DNA of 64,000 nt, taken from the NCBI GenBank assembly GCA_003282155.1, contig QBZY01000004.1, positions 1 through 64,000 of the forward strand, in the 5' to 3' direction. Source of the DNA: Pelagibacteraceae bacterium AG-337-I02. GTDB taxonomy: Bacteria > Pseudomonadota > Alphaproteobacteria > HIMB59 > GCA-002718135. The notes under the pieces were generated by a model. It did no database searches, had not been told where the DNA came from, and saw only the letters and a list, made by a program, of their open reading frames with translations. The position numbers and the translations under genes were made by a program. This document shows positions 26,168 to 35,201 of this stretch, one piece after another. Numbering within the stretch: the first letter of the stretch is position 1; each line of letters opens with the position of its first letter.

Positions 26168-26587
26168 ATGTTATTTAATACTCTAAAAGTTATACATATT
26201 TTTAGTATCATAGCTTGGATGGTCGGGCTTTTGTATCTGCCACGTTTGTTTGTAAACCATGCTAATCCTGAAATTACTACAGAAACTTCAGAAACATTCA
26301 AATTAATGGAAGGTAAATTATACAGAATAATTATGTTTCCATCTTTTATAGTGACGTGGATTTCCGGTATTTCACTTATACATTACGTGGGTATTGATAC
26401 TTGGTTGCTTTTAAAAATCTTATTTGTAGTTTTGTTATCTGGCTATCATTTTTTTTGTTTAAAATGTCTCAATGATTTTAAAAATGATAAAAATAAATAT
26501 TCCACTAAATTTTTTAGAATTACAAATGAAGCTCCAGCAGTAATTTTGATTTTTATACTTATACTTGTTGTATTTCAGCCCTTTTAA
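26168..26587 (+). CDS. hemJ: Protoporphyrinogen oxidase HemJ
   Basis: 139 residues with four predicted membrane helices. HemJ oxidises protoporphyrinogen IX to protoporphyrin IX. The conserved His (His10, KVIHIFSIIAWMVG) and Lys (Lys83, LLLKILFVVLLSGYH) of the family are present, as is the LPRLFVNH segment. Placement right after hemF and downstream of hemH supports the call and shows that this genome uses HemJ rather than HemG or HemY at this step, at least locally. Confidence 0.92.
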   Translation: MLFNTLKVIHIFSIIAWMVGLLYLPRLFVNHANPEITTETSETFKLMEGKLYRIIMFPSFIVTWISGISLIHYVGIDTWLLLKILFVVLLSGYHFFCLKCLNDFKNDKNKYSTKFFRITNEAPAVILIFILILVVFQPF

Positions 26588-26590
26588 TTA

Positions 26591-27241
26591 CTACTTTTTT
26601 GTTTTGATAGGTGTTTTTCTCTTTGGATTACACACTCTGCATATTTCACATTCTAAACCATAACAACTTCTTGCCTGACAAAATTCTCTTCCATAAAATA
26701 TTATTTGTAAATGAAGTTTATTCCAAGATTTTTTTGGAAATAGATGTTTTAAATCTTTTTCTGTTTGGACAACATTTTTACCATTTGTTAAACCCCAACG
26801 TTGAGCTAAACGATGAATGTGCGTATCAACTGGAAATGCTTGATGACCAAATCCTTGAGACATAACAACACTAGCCGTTTTGTGACCAACACCTGGTAAT
26901 TTTTCTAATTCTTCAAAACTTTCTGGAACTTTTCCTTTAAATTTTTTAACAAGTATTCTTGATAGTTCAAATATTGCTTTCGATTTTTGAGGTGCTAAAC
27001 CACATGGGCGAATAATATTATAAATTGTTTTTTTTGGCACTTTTGTCATTTTTAAAGCTGAGTTTGCTTTTTTAAATAGCGTTGGTGTAACTTGGTTAAC
27101 TCTTTCATCTGTACATTGTGCACTAAGAAGTACAGCTACAACTAATTCAAATTTATTTTTGTGGGAAAGAGGAATAGGTACTTTTTTATATATACGACTG
27201 AGTATTTTTGAGACCTCTTGTGCCTTCTCTATTCTTTTCAC
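26591..27241 (-). CDS. nth: Endonuclease III with unusual iron-sulfur cysteine spacing
   Basis: 216 residues. A DNA glycosylase/AP lyase that removes oxidised pyrimidines. The helix-hairpin-helix LPGVGHKTASVV carries Lys121, and Asp139 follows in FPVDTHIHRL. The C-terminal cluster normally reads C-x6-C-x2-C-x5-C; here Cys188, 198 and 204 occupy three canonical positions, but the second (195) is Gly, with extra Cys at 193 and 201. The start is GTG at 27239-27241, fixed by a GGAGG nine bases upstream. It is convergent with hemJ and divergent from the peptide transporter operon. Confidence 0.93.
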   Translation of the reverse strand: MKRIEKAQEVSKILSRIYKKVPIPLSHKNKFELVVAVLLSAQCTDERVNQVTPTLFKKANSALKMTKVPKKTIYNIIRPCGLAPQKSKAIFELSRILVKKFKGKVPESFEELEKLPGVGHKTASVVMSQGFGHQAFPVDTHIHRLAQRWGLTNGKNVVQTEKDLKHLFPKKSWNKLHLQIIFYGREFCQARSCYGLECEICRVCNPKRKTPIKTKK

Positions 27242-27250
27242 TATATTAAG

Positions 27251-27255
27251 CCTCC
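27251..27255 (-). promoter_or_regulatory. Shine-Dalgarno site for nth GTG start
   Basis: The minus strand reads GGAGG nine bases before the GTG at 27241. Few genes in this window have so clear a site, and it settles the non-ATG start of nth. Confidence 0.75.
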
Positions 27256-27371
27256 TTCAGGGGTTACGTGCTATTTAATATTAATAATTATGACAAAATA
27301 TAGCACTTATTAATACTAATAATATTGAATATTTCCATTGAAGTAGTATGGGTCTACCATCAAATTTCTAT

Positions 27372-27376
27372 GGAGG
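27372..27376 (+). promoter_or_regulatory. Shine-Dalgarno site for the peptide-binding-protein gene
   Basis: GGAGG lies seven bases before ATG 27384 and selects this ATG over the one at 27348. The ATG at 27384 also begins the signal peptide directly. Confidence 0.8.
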
Positions 27377-27383
27377 AAATAAT

Positions 27384-28958
27384 ATGAAAAAAACTTTAAG
27401 CATTGTTTTGTCTATGCTTTTCATGGGTATTTTTTCGCCAGCATTTGCAAATAGTATTAAATGGTCAATGCCAGGTGATTCGTTAACTCTTGATCCGCAC
27501 GCACAAAACGAAGGACCAACACACATGGTTTCACGTCAAGTATACGAAGGTTTAGTAACTCCAGGTATCAATATGGAAATACTTCCGCAGCTTGCTGAGT
27601 CATGGGAAACAACTTCTGCTGATACTTGGGTATTTAATATTCGTAAGGGTGTAAAATTCCATGATGGATCAGACTTAACAGCTAGCGATATCGCTTTTAG
27701 TATCAATAGAGCAAAAACTGCTCCATCTGATATGGTAGATTTAATCAAAAGTATTAAATCAGCATCAGCTTTAGATGATCATACGGTTCAAGTTGTAACA
27801 GATGGACCAAATCCAATTCTTTTAAACCAACTAACTCAAATATTTGTAATGTCTGAAGATTGGGCAAAAGGAAATGGTTGTGAAGTTTCATACAACTGGG
27901 ATGCTGGTGAAACATCTTACTGTGCTTCTAATGCAAATGGAACTGGACCTTTCAAAATTACATTTAGAGAACAAGACGTAAGAACTGTTTTTGAAAAAAA
28001 TAATGATTGGTGGGGTGATGATAGTGCATTCAACGTGGACACTATTGAACTACTTCCTATTGCAAATGATGCAACAAGAGTTGCAGCACTCCTTTCTGGA
28101 GAAATTGACTACACAAACGTTGTTCCGGTTCAAGATATTGAGAGAATCAAATCTTCTGCTGGACATGGTGTAAAAATGACTCCTCAAAATAGAACAATAT
28201 TTTTTGGTATGGATCAAGGTTCTGCTGAATTAAACTCTTCTAATATCAAGGGTAAAAATCCTTTTGCAGATAAAAGAGTTCGTTTAGCTATGTACCATGC
28301 TTTAGATATGGATGCTATTAAGGATAAGGTAATGAGAGGGCAAAGTGTTCCTGCTGGAATTATAACTGCTCCTGGTGTGAATGGTCATACAGCTGCACGT
28401 GATGAAAGATTATCTTATGATCCAGAGCTATCAAAAAAACTATTAGCAGAAGCTGGTTATCCAGATGGATTTGAGGTTACGCTAGATTGTCCAAATGATC
28501 GTTATATAAACGATGAAGCAATCTGTGTTGCTGCAATTGGAATGTTTGCTAAAATTGGAGTTGATGTAACTCTTGATGCAAAAACTAAAAGCCAACACTT
28601 CTCAGAAGTTAAAGAAGGTGACGCAAATGGTATGACTAGTGATATGTACATGTTAGGTTGGGGTGTTCCAACTTTTGACAGTCATTATGTATACTCATAC
28701 TTATTTGATAGTGCTGGTAGCTGGAATAAAGTTAATTTCAGCAATGCTAGAGTTGACGAATTAGTAGCAGCAATGGGTGTTGAAACTGATGCAGATAAAA
28801 GAAATGCTATGATTGCGGAAGCTTGGGATATTACTCAAGATGATGTAACATATCTTCCTTTACATCACCAAGTTGTTAACCAAGCATCAAAAAGTAATGT
28901 CGATGTTCCAATTAGAATGAACAACGAGCCATTATTTAGATTTGCAAACGTAAACTAA
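27384..28958 (+). CDS. Dipeptide/oligopeptide ABC transporter binding protein (SBP_bac_5)
   Basis: 524 residues with a signal peptide (MKKTLSIVLSMLFMGIFSPAFA, cleavage expected after AFA). The mature start IKWSMPGDSLTLDPHAQNEG and the downstream block WEVS-like ESWETTSADTWVFNIRKGVKFHDG are standard for family 5 binding proteins (DppA/OppA). Cysteines in GCEVSYN, SYCASN, LDCPND and EAICVAA could form the usual disulfides. It heads an operon with two permeases and a fused ATPase. Family members also bind glutathione, nickel or sugars, so peptide specificity is the likeliest rather than proven. Confidence 0.92.
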   Translation: MKKTLSIVLSMLFMGIFSPAFANSIKWSMPGDSLTLDPHAQNEGPTHMVSRQVYEGLVTPGINMEILPQLAESWETTSADTWVFNIRKGVKFHDGSDLTASDIAFSINRAKTAPSDMVDLIKSIKSASALDDHTVQVVTDGPNPILLNQLTQIFVMSEDWAKGNGCEVSYNWDAGETSYCASNANGTGPFKITFREQDVRTVFEKNNDWWGDDSAFNVDTIELLPIANDATRVAALLSGEIDYTNVVPVQDIERIKSSAGHGVKMTPQNRTIFFGMDQGSAELNSSNIKGKNPFADKRVRLAMYHALDMDAIKDKVMRGQSVPAGIITAPGVNGHTAARDERLSYDPELSKKLLAEAGYPDGFEVTLDCPNDRYINDEAICVAAIGMFAKIGVDVTLDAKTKSQHFSEVKEGDANGMTSDMYMLGWGVPTFDSHYVYSYLFDSAGSWNKVNFSNARVDELVAAMGVETDADKRNAMIAEAWDITQDDVTYLPLHHQVVNQASKSNVDVPIRMNNEPLFRFANVN

Positions 28959-28970
28959 TCAATTTTATAT

Positions 28971-28996
28971 TTTCTGGCCAGTTAACTGGCCAGAAA
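28971..28996 (+). promoter_or_regulatory. Perfect 11-bp-stem palindrome between binding-protein and permease genes
   Basis: TTTCTGGCCAG, a four-base TTAA loop and CTGGCCAGAAA form a perfect inverted repeat starting 12 bp after the stop. There is no T-tract, so it is more likely an mRNA-stabilising or 3'-end-protecting stem-loop than an intrinsic terminator. It occupies the same position as the hairpin at 837-861 in the sugar operon. Confidence 0.7.
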
Positions 28997-29003
28997 TTTA
29001 TCC

Positions 29004-29981
29004 ATGTTTAGCTATTTCTTTAAAAGACTCATTCAATCTATTATTGTAATGATTGTTGTTGCCTTTGTTTCATTTTCCTTATTTAATTTTGTAGGTGATC
29101 CAGTAAATAGCATGACTGGAGAAGATGCTTCAGATGAAAGACGCGCTGAAGTTAGAGAAGTATTGGGTTTAAATGATCCTGTCTATGTTCAATTTTCTCG
29201 TTTTTTAGGTAATGTAATTCAGGGTGATTTTGGAATATCATATCAATTAAAAAGAGAAGTATCAGACTTAATTGCTGAAAGAATGCCTGCTACTTTAGAA
29301 TTAGTTTTTGTTTCAGCTTTAATTGCCATCATCAGTGGTGTTTTCTTAGGTGTATATACTGGTATCCATAGAGATAGTTTTATTTCTAATATTATCCTTG
29401 TGATTTCTCTAGCAGGAGTTTCCTTACCAACATTCATTATAGGAATAATGTTAATTTATTTGTTTTCAGTAATTTTAGGAGTTCTTCCATCCTTTGGAAG
29501 AGGTGAAGTCACACAATTAGGTTTTTGGACTACAGGGTTTTTAACTACTTCTGGTTTAAAAGCACTAATACTTCCATCTGTTACATTAAGTTTATTTCAA
29601 ATGACTTATGTTATTAGATTAGTTCGCGCTGAAATGATGGAAATTTTACAAACAGATTATATTAAATTTGCAAAAGCAAGAGGTATAAAAAGGAGTGCTA
29701 TTAACTATAAGCATGCACTAAAAAATGGATTAATTCCAGTTATTACAATTACTGGTATCAACATCGGAACGTTAATTGCTTTTTCAATTATTACAGAAAC
29801 AGTTTTTCAATGGCCAGGCATGGGGTCATTATTTATCAAAGCAGTATACTTTGTCGATATTCCTATAATGTCAGCATATATGATCATGGTAGCATTTATA
29901 TTTGTTATGATAAATTTTATTGTAGATATCACATACTATTTTATTGATCCTAGAATTAGGCTTAAGGAAGAGGGTAGTTAG
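29004..29981 (+). CDS. Peptide ABC transporter permease, DppB-like
   Basis: 325 residues with about six membrane helices. The N-terminus FKRLIQSIIVMIVVAFVSFSLF and the GLNDPVYVQFSRFLGNVIQGDFG region are hallmarks of DppB/OppB, and the cytoplasmic EAA-type loop AKARGIKRSAINYKHALKNG contacts the ATPase. It forms the inner-membrane channel with the next gene's product, which begins two bases after its stop. Its ATG lies 7 bp past the palindromic stem-loop. Confidence 0.92.
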   Translation: MFSYFFKRLIQSIIVMIVVAFVSFSLFNFVGDPVNSMTGEDASDERRAEVREVLGLNDPVYVQFSRFLGNVIQGDFGISYQLKREVSDLIAERMPATLELVFVSALIAIISGVFLGVYTGIHRDSFISNIILVISLAGVSLPTFIIGIMLIYLFSVILGVLPSFGRGEVTQLGFWTTGFLTTSGLKALILPSVTLSLFQMTYVIRLVRAEMMEILQTDYIKFAKARGIKRSAINYKHALKNGLIPVITITGINIGTLIAFSIITETVFQWPGMGSLFIKAVYFVDIPIMSAYMIMVAFIFVMINFIVDITYYFIDPRIRLKEEGS

Positions 29982-29983
29982 AA

Positions 29984-30907
29984 ATGCTACTTAAAATGTA
30001 TGATAAAATATATGATACTGATATTGGATACAGCTTTTTTAATTCTAAATTAGCAGTAATTTCCTCAACAATATTTTTTATTATACTTTTTTGTTCTGTA
30101 TTTGCTGGGATAGTTGCGCCTTATAATCCTTTTGATCCAGCATCAGTTTCTTTGATGGATGCCTTTACCCCACCAGTATGGTCGGAGGGAGGAAGTTTTA
30201 GCTTTATTTTAGGTACTGATCAGCAGGGAAGAGATATGTTTTCAACAATGATTTATGGTTCAAGAATTTCACTTATCGTTGGTTTTGCATCAATAATTTT
30301 TGCTATGATACTGGGAGTTTTTCTTGGAATAACAGCTGGATATATTGGCGGTAGATATGAGATTATTGTAATGCGCCTTACAGATGTACAGTTAACTATT
30401 CCAAGTATTTTAATGGCCTTACTTGTTGATGGAATTGCAAGGGCAATTATCTCACAATCAATGCATGATGAAATGGCAATTTATGTTTTGATTTTTGCCA
30501 TTGGTATTTCTGAATGGCCTCAGTTTGCAAGAGTATCAAGAGCATCAACTTTAATAGAAAAAAATAAAGAGTATGTTTCAGCTTCGAGAATTATTGGACT
30601 ATCAAATATATTAATTATGTTTAAGCATATTTTACCAAATATACTTCGCCCTATCTTAGTAATTGCTACAATTGGATTGGCACTTGCAATTATTACAGAG
30701 TCCACATTAAGTTTTTTAGGTGTTGGCGTTCCACCAACAACACCTTCTCTTGGTACTCTTATAAGATTTGGAAATAATTTTTTATTTTCTGGTGAGTGGT
30801 GGATTACTTTTTTTCCAGCAATTTTCTTAATAGTTTTAGCGTTATCAATTAATTTATTAGGGGATTGGATGAGGGATGCTTTAAATCCAAAATTAAAAAA
30901 GAGATGA
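29984..30907 (+). CDS. Peptide ABC transporter permease, DppC-like
   Basis: 307 residues, the second channel subunit. It has an N-terminal membrane helix, the periplasmic motif LGTDQQGRDMFSTMIYGSRISL, and the cytoplasmic EAA-type loop YVSASRIIGLSNILIMFKHILPN, as in DppC/OppC. About six helices are predicted. Its TGA overlaps the ATG of the ATPase gene (ATGA), which indicates translational coupling. Substrate follows from the operon's binding protein. Confidence 0.92.
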   Translation: MLLKMYDKIYDTDIGYSFFNSKLAVISSTIFFIILFCSVFAGIVAPYNPFDPASVSLMDAFTPPVWSEGGSFSFILGTDQQGRDMFSTMIYGSRISLIVGFASIIFAMILGVFLGITAGYIGGRYEIIVMRLTDVQLTIPSILMALLVDGIARAIISQSMHDEMAIYVLIFAIGISEWPQFARVSRASTLIEKNKEYVSASRIIGLSNILIMFKHILPNILRPILVIATIGLALAIITESTLSFLGVGVPPTTPSLGTLIRFGNNFLFSGEWWITFFPAIFLIVLALSINLLGDWMRDALNPKLKKR

Positions 30908-32622
30908 GTTTTTTAGAAGTTAAAAATTTAAATATAAGTTATCCAACACGAAAGGAGACTATTGTTGCAAGCAAAAATGTAGAATTTTCTCTAGAAAGAG
31001 GTGAAATATTAGGAATTGTAGGTGAGTCTGGATCTGGAAAATCTACAATTGCAAATGCGATAATTAACTTAATTGATTCTCCAGGTGAAATCACAGATGG
31101 CTCAATCAAAATAGACAATATTGAATTAAGAAGTAATGAAGAAATAATTCAAAATATTAGAGGAAAAAAAATAGGATTTGTCTTTCAAGATCCTCAAACT
31201 TCATTAAACCCTCTATTTAAAATAAAAGACCAATTAATTGAAACTATTCAGGCTCATTTAAATTTAAGTTATCAAGATTCACTTAAAAAAACAATCCAAC
31301 TACTTAAAGAGGTTGGAATAGAGAACGCTGAAAAAAGAATTGAGGACTATCCACACCAATTTAGTGGCGGTATGCGTCAAAGAGTTGTGATTGCTTTAGC
31401 AATAAGTTGTGAACCTGACTTAATAATTGCAGATGAACCAACAACCGCTTTAGATGTAAGTATTCAATATCAAATATTAGAACTCCTCAAAGATCTTACA
31501 AAGAAAAGAAATCTTGGAGTTATAATTATTACCCATGATATGGGAGTCATAGCAGAGACGACTGATAAAGTTATTGTCATGAGATACGGACATATTGTTG
31601 AACAAGGTGAGACTAAAGAATTATTAACTAATCCAAAATCAACAGAAGCAAGAAGCTTAGTAATTTCAGTACCACCAACTAATAAGAAAATTGATAGATT
31701 TAAATTGATTAGCCCAGATGGTAAAGAAATAACATCTAGTTCAAAGGATTTGACTAAAAATATTATTAAAACATGGGGAATAAGGGAAAATAAAAATCAA
31801 AAAATATTAAAACTTGAAGAAGTGACAAAAATTTTTGATGATAATTCTTTAGGTAGTAGTTTTTCATTTATTTCTAAAAAAAATTCGAATGATAAAATAG
31901 TTAAAGCTGTCGACAATGTATCTTTTGAATTATTTGAAGGTGAGACACTTGGACTAGTTGGAGAGTCTGGTTCAGGTAAATCAACTATTGCAAAGATTAT
32001 TACTGGGTTAATTGCTCCTAACAAAGGTGATTTAATTTATAATAATGAACGTCTATATAATTCAAATAAAAAATATCAAATTCATAATAGTAGAGGTCAA
32101 ATTCAAATGATTTTTCAAGATCCTTACTCCTCTCTAAATCCTCGTTTCAAAGTTAAGGATATTATTGCAGAACCAATTAAATTTTTTCAAAAAAATATTA
32201 GCATTAACGAACTTTTACAAAACGTTTATGACCTAATAGATATTGTAGGAATGACCAGACAATCTCTAGATCGGTACCCGCATGAATTCTCGGGAGGGCA
32301 AAGGCAGAGAATATCTATTGCTCGCGCCTTGGCGACAAGACCACGATTATTAATATGTGATGAACCAACTTCTGCATTGGATGTCAGTATACAAGCACAA
32401 ATATTGAATTTGTTAAAAGATATACAAGATGAACTTCATCTTACTATGCTATTTATAAGCCATGATCTTCCTGTAATTCGCCAAATGTGTAACCGAATAA
32501 TTGTATTAAAAAATGGTTCTGTTTGTGAAACAAAAGATACAGAGGAATTATTTAATAATCCTGAGCATGAATATACGAAGGAATTAATTAGACTTATGCC
32601 TAAAATTGAATCAATAATTTAA
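30904..32622 (+). CDS. Fused peptide ABC transporter ATPase, DppD-DppF type
   Basis: 572 residues containing two complete ABC domains of the Dpp/Opp kind, normally separate proteins. Domain 1: GESGSGKST at 40-48, FSGGMRQRV, IADEPTTALDVS. Domain 2: the same GESGSGKST near residue 353, FSGGQRQRISIARAL and ICDEPTSALDVS. Each ends with the LT/LF-NPxSxE or NPEHEYTKEL tail of oligopeptide transporters. The start at 30904 gives an ATGA overlap with the permease gene; the longer frame from 30865 lies inside that gene. It powers uptake through the two upstream permeases. Confidence 0.93.
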   Translation: MSFLEVKNLNISYPTRKETIVASKNVEFSLERGEILGIVGESGSGKSTIANAIINLIDSPGEITDGSIKIDNIELRSNEEIIQNIRGKKIGFVFQDPQTSLNPLFKIKDQLIETIQAHLNLSYQDSLKKTIQLLKEVGIENAEKRIEDYPHQFSGGMRQRVVIALAISCEPDLIIADEPTTALDVSIQYQILELLKDLTKKRNLGVIIITHDMGVIAETTDKVIVMRYGHIVEQGETKELLTNPKSTEARSLVISVPPTNKKIDRFKLISPDGKEITSSSKDLTKNIIKTWGIRENKNQKILKLEEVTKIFDDNSLGSSFSFISKKNSNDKIVKAVDNVSFELFEGETLGLVGESGSGKSTIAKIITGLIAPNKGDLIYNNERLYNSNKKYQIHNSRGQIQMIFQDPYSSLNPRFKVKDIIAEPIKFFQKNISINELLQNVYDLIDIVGMTRQSLDRYPHEFSGGQRQRISIARALATRPRLLICDEPTSALDVSIQAQILNLLKDIQDELHLTMLFISHDLPVIRQMCNRIIVLKNGSVCETKDTEELFNNPEHEYTKELIRLMPKIESII

Positions 32623-33765
32623 CTAATTAATAATAGGTAAATTTTCAGGAGTTCTAGTGCTTAAAAGTTTATAGGAATCTTTAGTTATTAATAAATTTTC
32701 CTCTTGTACTAATATTTTATTTTCGTCCATTTCAATTGATGGTTCAAGAGTTATTATCATATTTTCCTCAAGTAATGTTTTGTCATTTTTCATAATACTT
32801 GGTGGCTCAGTTAGTTGTAAGCCTAAACCATGACCCATTCTTCCAATTGATACATTTTTAGTTATTAAACTTTGAGATAATTTAGAATATAATTCTGAAC
32901 AACTAATTCCAGGTTTTAAAATTTCTAAAGTTCTCTCAGTTGCTTCCCACAATTTATTATATGCATCTAGAACTTGTTTGTGAATTTTTCCAAAGCCAAA
33001 ATTTCTATCAAAATCTGAAAAATAACCATTTAAAGTTGCACCCGTATCAATAATTATAATATCACCATCTTTAGTTACCTTTTCTGTTGGGTTACAGATA
33101 ATTTGATTATAACCATTAAATCCCGAAGCACACGCCATGTATTGAATATAATCTGCGCCACTCTCAATTAATTCTTTTTTAAATATTGATGCAATTTGTT
33201 TTTCACTCATTCCTAAATTAATTTTTTGAGGAAAATCATTAAACACCTTACTTGTAATAGAACAAATTTTTTTAATATTATTGATCTCTATTTCAGATTT
33301 TATTTTTCTTATACTCCAAAGTATTTTACTAGCATCAACAAAATTATATTCTGATAAATTTTTTTGAATTTCCTGATAATCGTTAATACTCATTCGCAAA
33401 AAAGTTTCATTTCCTAATTCAAATCCGATATTTGAACTTTTAGGAAAACTTTTAATATTTTTTTTCAATAAAGATATTCCTTCATCTTTTGGATTTGGAG
33501 ACTCCCAAGTTTCGATATCATTGACTAATGTTTTTTGCATAGCTGTAATACCAATAGATGGTATTATCGCTTTTATTGGATTTCTTTTTGAAATAATTAA
33601 ATACCACGGTCTTGTAGGACTTTCCCAAAAGTTACTATCAAGTCCAGTGAAATATCTAAAATTTGATGGTGAAGTTATAATAACTGCATCAATATTTTCA
33701 TTTTCAATATGTATTTGTATTTTTTCAATTCTGGAAATAAATTCTTCTTTTGGAAAATCGTTCAT
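32623..33765 (-). CDS. M24 metallopeptidase, Xaa-Pro peptidase/creatinase-like
   Basis: 380 residues with an N-terminal creatinase-like domain (SNFRYFTGLDSNFWESPTRPW) and a C-terminal pita-bread domain holding all five metal ligands: two Asp in IIDTGATLNGYFSDFDRNFG, His in MGHGLGLQLTEPPS, Glu in TLEPSIEM and Glu in VQEENLLI. It probably cleaves Xaa-Pro peptides in the cytoplasm. It converges on the peptide transporter operon with no gap between stop codons, so a shared peptide-use role is plausible though the genes are not co-transcribed. Confidence 0.87.
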   Translation of the reverse strand: MNDFPKEEFISRIEKIQIHIENENIDAVIITSPSNFRYFTGLDSNFWESPTRPWYLIISKRNPIKAIIPSIGITAMQKTLVNDIETWESPNPKDEGISLLKKNIKSFPKSSNIGFELGNETFLRMSINDYQEIQKNLSEYNFVDASKILWSIRKIKSEIEINNIKKICSITSKVFNDFPQKINLGMSEKQIASIFKKELIESGADYIQYMACASGFNGYNQIICNPTEKVTKDGDIIIIDTGATLNGYFSDFDRNFGFGKIHKQVLDAYNKLWEATERTLEILKPGISCSELYSKLSQSLITKNVSIGRMGHGLGLQLTEPPSIMKNDKTLLEENMIITLEPSIEMDENKILVQEENLLITKDSYKLLSTRTPENLPIIN

Positions 33766-33814
33766 AAATTGATAAGTAACGTAACATTAACATAAATTAA
33801 CAATAAGAAATACT

Positions 33815-34231
33815 TTGATCTATTCATCATTATTTATTTTTTGTTTGTCTTTAGGTACTTTTTTTCCTTTTGCTTCAGAGACATATTTATCCACACTATT
33901 ATTGTCTAATAAGTATAATCCATTTTTATTATTATTTTTTGCTTCAGCAGGTAATATTTTAGGATCTCTAATCAGTTGGATATGTGGTTACTTTGTAAAT
34001 TTTCTTATTAAGAAACCTTGGTTTCCAGTAAATAAATATTTATTACAGAAAGCTGCAGATATTTTCAAAAAGCATGGAAAATGGTCATTATTATTTTCAT
34101 GGGTGCCTATTATTGGAGATCCAATCGCATTTGCAGCAGGTACAGTAAAATATAATATTACTTTTTTTTTAATATTTGTATCTATTGGGAAAATTGCTAG
34201 ATATTTGATAATATATTTGTATCTTATCTAA
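33815..34231 (+). CDS. YqaA/DedA-related membrane protein
   Basis: 138 residues, mostly hydrophobic, with the motifs FFPFASETYLSTLLLS, GNILGSLISWICGY and a late FSWVPIIGDPIAFAAG that mark the YqaA branch of the SNARE-associated/DedA superfamily of inner-membrane proteins. The frame has no suitable ATG after the in-frame stop at 33788-33790; TTG at 33815 is the only common start codon, so I take it with caution. Precise transport function is unknown. It reads into rmuC with a gap of a few bases. Confidence 0.8.
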   Translation: MIYSSLFIFCLSLGTFFPFASETYLSTLLLSNKYNPFLLLFFASAGNILGSLISWICGYFVNFLIKKPWFPVNKYLLQKAADIFKKHGKWSLLFSWVPIIGDPIAFAAGTVKYNITFFLIFVSIGKIARYLIIYLYLI

Positions 34232-34237
34232 TTAGTG

Positions 34238-35197
34238 ATGTTTGAAAATCTTATATTTGTTTTCATTATTGGTTTTTTATCTGGAGTTGGTTTTTTATCA
34301 ATTTTATTTTTTCTTCGCAAAACAAAAAGTTCTGAAATAAAAGATGATACTGATCTTACTTCCTTAAAAAATCACATGCAATCAATCCAGCAATCTTTAC
34401 AAAATTTTAATTTAGCTCAAGATAGAATTGAGAATACATTAATTAGAGGTGGTGCGCTTCAACAAGGTCCTTGGGGAGAATTTGTACTTAAAAATATTTT
34501 AGATAGTGTTGGTTTAAGAGAAGGAGAAGAGTACTCAACTCAAAAAACTTTTAGAGATGAAGATGGTAATTTACAAAAACCCGATGTCATTGTTCATATG
34601 CCAGGTAATAGACACATAATTATAGATTCAAAAGTATCCTTAGATTCTTGGCATGATTATTCTAATACAAATGATAATCAACAAAAGAAAATATTTTTGA
34701 AAAAATTTTTGGATTCAACAAAAACTTCGATTAGAAGTTTGAGTAAAGATAATTATTCAAAAGTATATGGAATCAACACAATTGATAACGTTTTAATGTT
34801 TGTTCCAATAGAACCAGCATTACTTACTTTATATAATGAGGCAAATAAACTCATCGAAGATTCATGGAACAATAAAATAATTATTGTTGGACCATCAACT
34901 TTGCCCTTTTTACTTAAAGCTGTAGAAAATATGTGGCGTGTTGATAAACAATCAAAAACAATAAAAGATATAGCATCAGCTGCATCGGATATTTATGATA
35001 AAACAGTCAGTGTCTATGAGTCTTTTGTAAAAGCTAATCAGTCATTAGATTTAGCGAAATCAAAAATGGATGAAGCTAAACAACGACTACAAGATGGCTC
35101 AGGTAGTTTGACTAAAAAAGTAGAAAAGATGAAAAAATTAGGAAGATTAAGTACTAAAAAACAGTTGCCAGATATAAATGACGATGTAATAAACTAA
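34238..35197 (+). CDS. rmuC: DNA recombination protein RmuC
   Basis: 319 residues. An N-terminal membrane helix (FVFIIGFLSGVGFLSILFFL) and a short coil precede the RmuC domain, with GALQQGPWGEFVLKNILDSVGL, FRDEDGNLQKPDVIVHMPG and IIDSKVSLDSW. The last two blocks resemble a restriction-endonuclease-like fold active site (Asp, then Asp-Ser-Lys). RmuC limits recombination at inverted repeats in E. coli. ATG 34238 is preferred over the GTG three bases before it. Confidence 0.92.
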   Translation: MFENLIFVFIIGFLSGVGFLSILFFLRKTKSSEIKDDTDLTSLKNHMQSIQQSLQNFNLAQDRIENTLIRGGALQQGPWGEFVLKNILDSVGLREGEEYSTQKTFRDEDGNLQKPDVIVHMPGNRHIIIDSKVSLDSWHDYSNTNDNQQKKIFLKKFLDSTKTSIRSLSKDNYSKVYGINTIDNVLMFVPIEPALLTLYNEANKLIEDSWNNKIIIVGPSTLPFLLKAVENMWRVDKQSKTIKDIASAASDIYDKTVSVYESFVKANQSLDLAKSKMDEAKQRLQDGSGSLTKKVEKMKKLGRLSTKKQLPDINDDVIN

Positions 35198-35201
35198 ATA
35201 A

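Noticed and set aside
26611..26865. An 84-codon plus-strand open frame downstream of hemJ
   Set aside because: It lies entirely inside nth on the opposite strand, and nth has well-supported catalytic motifs.
28971..28996. Intrinsic terminator
   Set aside because: The palindrome is perfect but no T-tract follows, and the same operon continues 7 bp later.
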